From contig NZ_AONC01000046.1 in assembly GCF_000585215.1 (NCBI RefSeq), positions 1 to 32,416 on the forward strand: a stretch of DNA of 32,416 bases. Reading direction: 5' to 3'. The notes below the pieces were generated by a model. It was not told where the DNA came from, ran no database searches, and was given only the letters and a program-made list of their open reading frames with translations. The stretch is from Imhoffiella purpurea (lineage in GTDB: Bacteria; Pseudomonadota; Gammaproteobacteria; Chromatiales; Chromatiaceae). This document shows, in pieces, positions 16,133 to 22,544 of the stretch (its first letter is position 1; each line of letters opens with the position of its first letter). The position numbers were made by a program, and so were the translations under genes.

Positions 16133-16749
16133 CCGACGAGACCCTGGTCCCCACCCAGAGCGCCCGGCTGGAGCTGGCCGAGGAGCGGACCGGTTTGCGC
16201 GAGGGCTACCGCTTCCTCGACGAGAAGCGTCTCATCCTGGCCGCCGAGATGCTGGCCGAGATCCGGCGCTACGAGACGGCGCGCCGCGCGTTCGACGCGG
16301 ATTACGCGCATGCCTGCGACCTGCTGAAGACGGCGATCGTTCGCCAGGGTCTGGATGGGCTGGAGGTCTATCCGGCGATGCCGGCATTGGAGGGGGTGCT
16401 GGATGTGCGCCGGCGCTCGGTCCTGGGCGTGTCTCTGGAGGATGTCGAGGTCGAACTGGGAGAGCGGGCCGAGCCGCCGCCGGGCGTGGAGGCCAGCCCG
16501 GAGGCCGATGCCTGCCGGGCGGCCTTCGCGGTCCTCGTCCCCAAGGCGGCCCAGTTGGCGGCGATGGCCGCCAACCTGGAGCGTCTGCGCGCCGACTATG
16601 CCCGCACCGCCCGGCGTGCCCGGGCGCTGGAGGACGTGCTGCTGCCCGAGGTCGACCAGCGGCTGGCGCACATCGAGGCGGCGCTGGAAGAGCTCGAACG
16701 CGAGGAGTCCGTGCGGGCGCGCATCGGCGCCGGGTGGTCGCGTGGATAG
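16129..16749 (+). CDS. ntpD: A/V-type ATP synthase subunit D (central shaft)
   Basis: 206-residue rotor shaft that runs through the head and turns the K ring via C. The N-terminal helix (ELAEERTGLREGYRFLDEKRLILAAEM) and the C-terminal helix (ARRARALEDVLLPEVDQRLAHIEAALEELEREE) are the two long antiparallel coiled-coil arms that define the family. It is the last gene of operon 2 and the only D in the window. Its 3' end faces the yciK-type gene across 15 bp, with no obvious terminator between. Confidence 0.93.
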   Translation: MTDETLVPTQSARLELAEERTGLREGYRFLDEKRLILAAEMLAEIRRYETARRAFDADYAHACDLLKTAIVRQGLDGLEVYPAMPALEGVLDVRRRSVLGVSLEDVEVELGERAEPPPGVEASPEADACRAAFAVLVPKAAQLAAMAANLERLRADYARTARRARALEDVLLPEVDQRLAHIEAALEELEREESVRARIGAGWSRG

Positions 16750-16764
16750 TGGCCCGGCACGTGC

Positions 16765-17550
16765 TCAGAGGAGCTTGCCGGTCGCCGGATCGACGCTGCA
16801 GGCCCGGCCGGTCAGGTCCCGGGTCTCGGTGCTCAGCAGCTGGATGTAGGCCTCGGTGACGCTCTCGGGCGCCGGGTGGCTGTTCGGGTCCTCGCCCGGA
16901 TAGAGGTTGGCCCGCAGCGCGGTGCGCAGAACGCCCGGGTCGATGCTGTTGACCCGGATACGGCTGCTGTCGCGGGTCTCGTCGGCCAGCACCTGCATCA
17001 GTCCCTCGGTGCCGAATTTGGCGGCGGCATAGGCGCCCCAGTAGGCCAGCCCGGTGCGCCCGACCCGGTCGGAGGTGAAGACGATGGAGGCGTCCTCGGA
17101 CAGCCGCAGGATGGGCATGCAGGCCTGGGTCAGCATGAAGGGGGCGGTGAGATTGATGCGGATCACACGTTCCCACTCGCCGGGATCGTAGTCGTCGATC
17201 CGGCTGAGGAAGGGGGCCGAGGCGGCGCAGTGCGCCAGACCGTCGAGCCGTCCGAAGGTGTCGGCGACGATGTCGGCGGCGCCGATGAAGTCGCGCTCGC
17301 CGGCCGTCTCCAGATTCAGCGGCAGGATGGCCGGCTGCGGCCATCCGTTGGCGACGATCGCGTCGTAGACCGGCTCCAGATCGGCCTCCTCGAACGACGA
17401 CAGGATGAGGGTCGCGCCCTCGGACGCGCAGGCCATGGCGACCGCGCGCCCGATGCCTTCGAGCGCGCCCGTGACCAGGATGATGCGCTCGCTGAGCCGC
17501 TGTCCGCGGTCGTTCGCTTGGGTGTTGGGTTGGTTGTTCGGTTGATCCAT
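16765..17550 (-). CDS. yciK: YciK-family short-chain dehydrogenase/reductase
   Basis: 261 residues. The SDR Rossmann fold is shown by the nucleotide-binding motif VTGALEGIGRAVA near residue 27, a first-strand acidic/serine region for the cofactor, and the catalytic pair in AYWGAYAAAKFGTEG (YxxxK), with an upstream serine in IVFTSDRVGR. The physiological substrate of YciK-type enzymes is not established. In many gammaproteobacteria it lies with ubiG and gph, and here it follows them on the same strand, but the toxin-antitoxin pair mntA-hepT lies between. The N-terminal ~20 residues are Asn/Gln-rich and may be a low-complexity tail. Confidence 0.88.
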   Translation of the reverse strand: MDQPNNQPNTQANDRGQRLSERIILVTGALEGIGRAVAMACASEGATLILSSFEEADLEPVYDAIVANGWPQPAILPLNLETAGERDFIGAADIVADTFGRLDGLAHCAASAPFLSRIDDYDPGEWERVIRINLTAPFMLTQACMPILRLSEDASIVFTSDRVGRTGLAYWGAYAAAKFGTEGLMQVLADETRDSSRIRVNSIDPGVLRTALRANLYPGEDPNSHPAPESVTEAYIQLLSTETRDLTGRACSVDPATGKLL

Positions 17551-17716
17551 TGCTGGATGATCCTCGTCTTGCGGAATATCTCTTGGACGGAGTCGGCTTG
17601 CGCTCCGATTCCGGCCGAGTGGGTTGGTGTGATGCCAGCCGGTCGATTCGGTCCGGTCCGGCTGGCTTTAGTGATGCGCGGTTTCCTTGGCTCAACGGGT
17701 ACAGAAGTGCATCGCG

Positions 17717-18061
17717 TTATTTGTTGTCGGGGTCTCTATCGAGCATGCCGCGAACGCAGTCTTCCAGTGGCTGTAAGTTGCGCTCGATGACGGCGGCGAT
17801 GGTGAGCGGGTCGATCTCGCCCAGATAGTTGTGCACGAGGATGTTGCGAAAGCCGCTGATCTGCCGCCAGGGAATCTCAGGGTGCAAGTCCTTCAACGAA
17901 GAGGGCAACTGCTGTGTCGCCTCCGACAGCGTTTGCAGGTTGCGAAGCGCCGCATCGTAGAGGACGACGTCTTGGGTCAGATCGCCTCGGCCCTGGATCA
18001 GACGAATGCGCGCGATGGCGTCCAGGATATGACGCGCATAGGCTTGCCAGGTCTTGCTCAT
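17717..18061 (-). CDS. hepT: HEPN-domain toxin, HepT type
   Basis: 114-residue all-helical protein with the HEPN RNase motif Rx4HxY in FRNILVHNYLG near residue 75. Family knowledge: HepT cleaves RNA and is silenced by its partner nucleotidyltransferase MntA, which adds AMP to the tyrosine of this motif. The arginine, histidine and tyrosine are all present, so the toxin should be active. Its start overlaps the stop of mntA by 4 bases (ATGA), so antitoxin and toxin are translated together. The pair interrupts the ubiG-gph-yciK gene run, consistent with insertion. Confidence 0.9.
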   Translation of the reverse strand: MSKTWQAYARHILDAIARIRLIQGRGDLTQDVVLYDAALRNLQTLSEATQQLPSSLKDLHPEIPWRQISGFRNILVHNYLGEIDPLTIAAVIERNLQPLEDCVRGMLDRDPDNK

Positions 18062-18348
18062 AATTCGATCGCCTCGGTCAGCACCTGATCACGGATATGG
18101 CGGTTGAGTTCGTGCTCAGGGATCAGCTCGACCGTGCGGCCCAGCAGCTCGCTCAAACGCTCGTTCAAGGGGATGCGCTGTGCGAACAGGTCGTAGCCGC
18201 GCGGAAACTCGACCACTAGATCCACATCGCTGTCCGGTCCTTCCTCGCCTCTGGCGACGGAACCGAAGACGCGGATGTGCCGCGCGCCGTACTGCTCGCT
18301 CAAGGCGATGATGGCTTCGCGTTGTGCCTGTAGGGTTTCGAGTAGCAT
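18058..18348 (-). CDS. mntA: minimal nucleotidyltransferase antitoxin, MntA type
   Basis: 96-residue minimal nucleotidyltransferase. The signature GSVARGEEGPDSDVDLVVEF has the GS and the DxD metal-binding pair of the Pol-beta-like fold. It is expected to AMPylate and neutralise the HEPN toxin encoded next. The ATG at 18348 gives MLLETLQAQ, a usual start; an upstream in-frame ATG (MNLIRFITAM) is less likely. A small plus-strand ORF starts about 21 bp away in the opposite direction, so the two may share a control region. Confidence 0.88.
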   Translation of the reverse strand: MLLETLQAQREAIIALSEQYGARHIRVFGSVARGEEGPDSDVDLVVEFPRGYDLFAQRIPLNERLSELLGRTVELIPEHELNRHIRDQVLTEAIEL

Positions 18349-18378
18349 GGCCGTTATGAACCTGATGAGATGTCTCGC

Positions 18379-18588
18379 ATGAAAGACAATACCTTGACTC
18401 GGACCAATCCTCACCTGAAGGACACCGAGAAGGCTCGTCGTCGTCGTGTGCGTAGCTTGGCTAGCTCGACCGCCATTGAAACTGGCGAGTCGATTCGCGT
18501 TCTTGAGGTCAAGCTCAACCAGTGCTATCTCGAGTGCTCTCGCGTCAGTCTTGCCGGACCGAATCACAAGCCTGATCCTCAAGGATGA
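18379..18588 (+). CDS. small basic protein with TNPHL and SSTAIE motifs (candidate)
   Basis: Open frame of 69 residues (72 if read from the ATG at 18370), head to head with mntA. The first 40 residues (KDNTLTRTNPHLKD, a run of arginines, then RSLASSTAIETGES) look like a constrained small protein and not random translation. The SxxxE element in STAIE loosely recalls the inhibitory helix motif of Fic antitoxins, although the residue after Glu is Thr and not Gly/Asn. The C-terminal 30 residues look less ordered. No strong ribosome binding site is visible. It could be an antitoxin-like protein tied to the neighbouring toxin-antitoxin pair, or a decayed remnant. Confidence 0.4.
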   Translation: MKDNTLTRTNPHLKDTEKARRRRVRSLASSTAIETGESIRVLEVKLNQCYLECSRVSLAGPNHKPDPQG

Positions 18589-18641
18589 ACCGATCCCTGG
18601 GTGCTCTTCTCGGATCGATCCGAGGGCGATCGGTTCCAGAG

Positions 18642-19472
18642 TCAGCGTATCCGCCAAGCATGCCAAAGCTTGCGGATCGGCGTCAGTGACATGCGTTGGT
18701 TCATGACGTCGAAGTCGCTGGATTCGAGTTCGGCCAGGAGCCGGTCGCTCAGTCGGGCGCGGATGCGGAGCGTCCTTGGCAGCTTCGCGTGCCTTCCGAC
18801 GCTCTCGGCGCGCATGGCCTTCAGGTCCTCGGCGACACGGGCAAGGATGGCGCGCAGCTGGGCCTCGTGCTCGTCGAGTCGGATCTGTCGGCGGTCGATT
18901 CGCGCCTCTTCGAGGCGGTCGGCTGGCAGGTGACCGTGACGGCCTCGACGCAACGACCAGCCGCTGTCCCGGATGCCTGCGACCAGGCCGCAGTAGGCGC
19001 CCAGGTGTCGGGCGGCGGCGAGGGTGCTCGGATCGATGTGGCCGTGACAGCGGGCGGTCAGTTCGAAGAGCGCTCCCATGTCCTGCTCGGCCTCGGCCGC
19101 GAGCTCGGCGAAATCCGCGGGCCGAGTCGGTGAGAGTCGCGCGACGGCGGATGTCAGCAGCGACCGCAGCGGTTCGGCCGGCAGCGCATGACGATCGCGG
19201 ACCCGGGCCAGCGCACGGGTCAGTGGATGCTGCGCGTCGCCGCCGAGGGTGCGTTCCAGTTCTACGGCCCACCAGTCGAGCTTGGCGGCGGCGACCTGGG
19301 GCTCGCTGACCTGGTCGGGCGTGCCGGCGATCTCGTGTCGCCAGGCGTGGAGGACGACCAGGTCGTTGCGGAGATCGGCCGGTGAGAACAGCAGGCTGTA
19401 ATAGACCGAGGATCCGGGCGGGGTGGCCGCGTTGGGGAAGCGCCAGGTGGTTTCGGGTGTCGGGTCTGTCAT
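18642..19472 (-). CDS. squalene/phytoene synthase-fold protein, NDUFAF6-like
   Basis: 276 residues with the all-helical prenyl-synthase fold of the squalene/phytoene synthase family. Recognisable stretches are SSVYYSLLFSPADLRNDLVVLHAWRHEIAGTPDQVSEPQVAAAKLDWWAVELE and GLVAGIRDSGWSLRRGRHGHLPADRLEEARI. The two aspartate-rich motifs needed to bind Mg-diphosphate in real synthases are absent. The pattern fits NDUFAF6-type members, which in eukaryotes help complex I assembly; the bacterial role is unknown. The ATG at 19472 overlaps the stop of gph (ATGA), so it is co-translated with gph and ubiG. Expect a non-catalytic or altered function. Confidence 0.75.
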   Translation of the reverse strand: MTDPTPETTWRFPNAATPPGSSVYYSLLFSPADLRNDLVVLHAWRHEIAGTPDQVSEPQVAAAKLDWWAVELERTLGGDAQHPLTRALARVRDRHALPAEPLRSLLTSAVARLSPTRPADFAELAAEAEQDMGALFELTARCHGHIDPSTLAAARHLGAYCGLVAGIRDSGWSLRRGRHGHLPADRLEEARIDRRQIRLDEHEAQLRAILARVAEDLKAMRAESVGRHAKLPRTLRIRARLSDRLLAELESSDFDVMNQRMSLTPIRKLWHAWRIR

Positions 19473-20155
19473 GGGCCGATGGGGGTCTGGAGCCAGTCGA
19501 GCGTGTCCAGCGGGTGGGCGATGAGTCCGTGCGCGCCCCAGTCGGCCGGAGCGGATCCCGTGCCGAGATAGCCGAAGAGCGCGGCGAGCGTCCCCATGCC
19601 GGCGGCGAGTCCGGCCTGGATGTCGCGCGCGTCGTCGCCGAGGTACCAGCAGCGGGCCGGGTCGATCCCGATCCGGTCGGCGGCGAACAGCAAGGGCTCG
19701 GGGGCGGGCTTGGGCCGGGGCGTGGTGTCGCCGCAGACGATGCAGGCGGCACGGGCGCGGTAGCCGAGTCCCTCCATCAGGGGCTCGGTGAGGAAGGTCA
19801 GCTTGTTGGTGACGATGCCCCAGGGGATGCCGCGCGATTCGAGCGCGTCCACCAGCTCGGGGATGCCGGGGAAGGGCCTGGTGCGCTCGACCAGCGCGGG
19901 GGCGTAGATCTTGAGGAATTCGGTCTTCAACGGCTCGAATCCCGGATCCTCGGGTTCGAGCCCGAAGCCGACCTGGAGCATGCCGCGCGCACCGTGCGAG
20001 ACGTGCGGCCGGATCCGCTCGAAGGGCAGCACCGGTTTGCCGTGGCGCAGGCATAGGCGTTCGAGCGCGGCGGCCAGATCCGGGGCCGTGTCCGCGAAGG
20101 TGCCGTCCAGATCGAAGAGTACCGCGCCGTCGCGGACTGGCGCCCGCTCAGCCAT
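19469..20155 (-). CDS. gph: phosphoglycolate phosphatase-type HAD hydrolase
   Basis: 228 residues. HAD motif I is [15 protein letters not shown] (nucleophile and acid/base aspartates), motif II lies in GIVTNK, and the motif III/IV region is [23 protein letters not shown] followed by [16 protein letters not shown]. The alpha-helical cap lies between motifs I and II. Family members remove phosphate from 2-phosphoglycolate, which Rubisco oxygenation or DNA repair produces. In an autotroph with the Calvin cycle that would be a useful housekeeping step, but other small phosphoesters are possible. It overlaps the ubiG end by 8 bp. Confidence 0.9.
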   Translation of the reverse strand: MAERAPVRDGAVLFDLDGTFADTAPDLAAALERLCLRHGKPVLPFERIRPHVSHGARGMLQVGFGLEPEDPGFEPLKTEFLKIYAPALVERTRPFPGIPELVDALESRGIPWGIVTNKLTFLTEPLMEGLGYRARAACIVCGDTTPRPKPAPEPLLFAADRIGIDPARCWYLGDDARDIQAGLAAGMGTLAALFGYLGTGSAPADWGAHGLIAHPLDTLDWLQTPIGP

Positions 20156-20870
20156 CCGTGTCGCGCTCGCAGGTCACCAGATAGTTGACGTCCAGATCCT
20201 GGGGATGGAGCCGGTAGGTCTGGGTCAGCGGGTTGTAGCGCATACCGCTCATATCGACGGTGCGCAGCTCGGTGGGGCGGATCCAGGCGTCGAGCTCGGA
20301 GGGGCGGATGAAGCGCGAGAAGTCGTGGGTGCCGCGCGGGAGCATGCGCATGATGTATTCGGCGCCGACGACGGCCATGAGATAGGACTTGGGGTTGCGG
20401 TTCAGGGTGGAGAAGAAGACCTGGCCGCCCGGGCGGACCAGACGGGCGCAGGCCGCGATCACGGAGGCGGGACTGGGGACGTGCTCGAGCATCTCCATGC
20501 AGGTGACCACGTCGAATGCGCCCGGCATCTCGTCGGCGAGAACTTCGACCGGGATACGGCGGTACTCGACCTGGACGCCGGTCTCCAAGGTGTGCAGCTC
20601 GGCGACGCGCAGCGGCATGTCGCCCATGTCGATGCCGGTCACCTCGGCGCCGCGCAGGGCCATGCTCTCGGAGAGGATGCCCCCGCCGCAGCCCACGTCC
20701 AGCACGCGCTTGCCGGCCAGGCCGCCGGCGCCGCGCTCGATATAGTCGAGACGCAGCGGGTTGATGTCGTGCAGGGTCTTGAATTCGCTGTGCGGATCCC
20801 ACCAGCGCGAGGCGAGTTCCTCGAACTTGCTGATTTCGGCGCGATCGACGTTGGGGTGATGTTCGGTCAT
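20148..20870 (-). CDS. ubiG: ubiquinone biosynthesis O-methyltransferase UbiG
   Basis: 240 residues, the normal length for this SAM-dependent enzyme, which performs both O-methylations in ubiquinone synthesis. The SAM-binding motif is [27 protein letters not shown], followed by [14 protein letters not shown] and [41 protein letters not shown], which is characteristic of UbiG. The start at 20870 ([26 protein letters not shown]) was chosen over one 25 codons upstream because it gives the typical N-terminus and length. It is the first gene of the ubiG-gph operon. Confidence 0.95.
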   Translation of the reverse strand: MTEHHPNVDRAEISKFEELASRWWDPHSEFKTLHDINPLRLDYIERGAGGLAGKRVLDVGCGGGILSESMALRGAEVTGIDMGDMPLRVAELHTLETGVQVEYRRIPVEVLADEMPGAFDVVTCMEMLEHVPSPASVIAACARLVRPGGQVFFSTLNRNPKSYLMAVVGAEYIMRMLPRGTHDFSRFIRPSELDAWIRPTELRTVDMSGMRYNPLTQTYRLHPQDLDVNYLVTCERDTDG

Positions 20871-21166
20871 GGTCTGTGGATCCGGTGGTTGGTGCTCAAT
20901 CGGTTCGATATCGCGCGGGTGGCTTGGATGGCGCGGTTCGGACAATGGCCGCCATTCTAAACGAGCCGTTTGGCCGGCGCGCAGCGAGCTTGATCCTGGG
21001 TCAGTTGCGCCCGTTCCTCCATGGGCGCGAATCCGCGCAGATTCCGTCCCCGCCAGTTCAGCGCGTTGGACGCCTGCGGATGGTCTCGGTTCAGTCCGAT
21101 GTACCGGGGGATGGTCGGGGTCATGCTGGGTATCGCCATCTTTTCCCCAGGGGGCGTGAACGTCTC

Positions 21167-21175
21167 TGTGGATAA
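21167..21175 (-). promoter_or_regulatory. DnaA box (perfect consensus)
   Basis: The minus strand reads TTATCCACA, the consensus high-affinity DnaA box. A second, one-mismatch copy in the same orientation lies at 21254-21262 (GTATCCACA). A single 9-mer will occur by chance in a bacterial genome; two within 100 bp in a non-coding stretch are more suggestive. No dnaA, gidA or other origin-linked gene is nearby, so this is more likely a DnaA-responsive or titration site than an origin. Confidence 0.4.
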
Positions 21176-21253
21176 GCTGTGCAGACAGCCTCTAATCGGC
21201 CGTCCTCGATGAAGAATTCGTGACTGGTCGTCTTTTGATCAACGCCTCGCGGC

Positions 21254-21262
21254 TGTGGATAC
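21254..21262 (-). promoter_or_regulatory. DnaA box-like site (one mismatch)
   Basis: The minus strand reads GTATCCACA, one base off the DnaA box consensus. It is in the same orientation as the perfect box 87 bp away and in the same gene-free stretch. Confidence 0.3.
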
Positions 21263-21400
21263 AGGGCCGGGATACGTTCGGACGGCAGGGTGCTCGGGTT
21301 GAGAAACACATGTCGCGGCCTATAACCTAGTCACGGTTCAGAGAAAACCGAAACACCTGACCGGAAGATGGGCGGTCCTGGCGGATCGCCCCAAGGAAAC

Positions 21401-22441
21401 CTAGCGACGGGCGAAGTCCAGCATGCGGCGAATCGGGACCAGGGCGCGTTCGCGGATCGCCGGATCGATATGGATCTCCTGATCGCCGGTCCGCAGCACC
21501 TGCTCCAGGTTCTGCAATGCGTTCATCGCCATCCAGGGGCAGTGGGCGCAACTCTCGCAGGTCGCACCTTCTCCCGCCGTCGGCGCCGGGATCAGCGTCT
21601 TATCGGGGGCGATCTGATGCATCTTCCAGAAGATGCCGGCATCCGTGGCGACGATGAACTCGCGGTTCGGCATCTCGGAGACGGCCTTGATGAGCTGGGT
21701 GGTCGAACCGACCAGATCCGCCTGATCCACCACCTCGTCCGGCGACTCCGGATGCACCAGCACGGCGGCGTCCGGGTGCAGCTTGCGCACCCGTTCGAGG
21801 GCGAACGACTTGAACTCCTCGTGCACCACGCAGGCGCCGTTCCACAGCAGCATGTCGGCGCCCGTCATGCGCTGGACATAGTGTCCCAGGTGTCGGTCCG
21901 GCGCCCAGAGGATCTTCTGGCCCTGAGCGGCCAGATGCTCGACCACCGGCAGCGCGATGCTGGAGGTGACGACCCAGTCGGCGCGGGCCTTCACCTCGGC
22001 GCTGGTGTTGGCATAGACGACGACCGTGTGATCCGGGTGCGCGTCGCAGAAGGCGGTGAACGCATCGGCCGGGCAGCCTTCGTCGAGGGAGCAGGTGGCG
22101 CCCAGGTCGGGCATGAGCACGCGCTTCTCCGGATTGAGGATCTTGGCCGTCTCGCCCATGAAGCGGACGCCGCAGACGACCAGGGTCTGGGCCTGGGTCG
22201 TGGTGCCGAAACGGGCCATTTCCAGCGAGTCCGCGACCATTCCGCCCGTTTCCTCGGCCATTTCCTGAAGGTCGTCGTCGGTGTAGTAATGGGCGACCAG
22301 GGTGGCCTTCTCGGCCGCGAGCAGATCTCGGATGCGTGCCTTGACTCGGGTCTTCTCGTCCGGGGACAGGCTGGGCCACTGAGGATGGGGCGGCACGCTG
22401 ATCGGGCGCGGCTTGAGATCCTCTGAGGTCGGGTGGGTCAT
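21401..22441 (-). CDS. nadA: quinolinate synthase NadA
   Basis: 346 residues, matching the usual length. The enzyme condenses iminoaspartate with dihydroxyacetone phosphate to quinolinate in NAD synthesis, using a [4Fe-4S] cluster. Cluster cysteines are expected in [29 protein letters not shown] and [13 protein letters not shown]. The N-terminal [30 protein letters not shown] is diagnostic. The ATG at 22441 is supported by GGAG seven bases upstream; the frame remains open further upstream. NadB is not in the window. A GC-rich hairpin lies in its leader. Confidence 0.96.
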   Translation of the reverse strand: MTHPTSEDLKPRPISVPPHPQWPSLSPDEKTRVKARIRDLLAAEKATLVAHYYTDDDLQEMAEETGGMVADSLEMARFGTTTQAQTLVVCGVRFMGETAKILNPEKRVLMPDLGATCSLDEGCPADAFTAFCDAHPDHTVVVYANTSAEVKARADWVVTSSIALPVVEHLAAQGQKILWAPDRHLGHYVQRMTGADMLLWNGACVVHEEFKSFALERVRKLHPDAAVLVHPESPDEVVDQADLVGSTTQLIKAVSEMPNREFIVATDAGIFWKMHQIAPDKTLIPAPTAGEGATCESCAHCPWMAMNALQNLEQVLRTGDQEIHIDPAIRERALVPIRRMLDFARR

Positions 22442-22466
22442 TCTTCTACTCCGCATTGACAAAGGC

Positions 22467-22496
22467 GCCCGGCTCGGGTGGTTGGCCGAGTCGGGC
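22467..22496 (-). promoter_or_regulatory. GC-rich hairpin in the nadA leader
   Basis: An 11-bp stem with a single G-T wobble closes an 8-base loop (left arm 22467-22477, right arm 22486-22496). It lies between the stop of the penicillin-binding protein gene and the start of nadA, 25 bases before the nadA ATG. No U-tract follows on the minus strand. It could attenuate read-through from the upstream operon or act as a leader structure for nadA. Confidence 0.5.
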
Positions 22497-22544
22497 AATG
22501 CGTTCAATTCTAACGGTTTGTGACGATCTCATGTTGGGCGGCGT

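Larger units (their letters stand above)
20871..21400. other. 530-bp non-coding stretch between ubiG and nadA
   Basis: No convincing gene on either strand; the short open frames here have no recognisable pattern. It must hold the ubiG promoter near its left edge and the end of the nadA transcript near its right edge. Two DnaA-box-like sites lie in its right half (21167-21175 and 21254-21262). No clear intrinsic terminator with a U-tract was seen. Confidence 0.5.

Noticed and set aside
20946-21400. Chromosomal replication origin
   Set aside because: Only two DnaA-like boxes, no AT-rich unwinding tract and no origin-linked genes.
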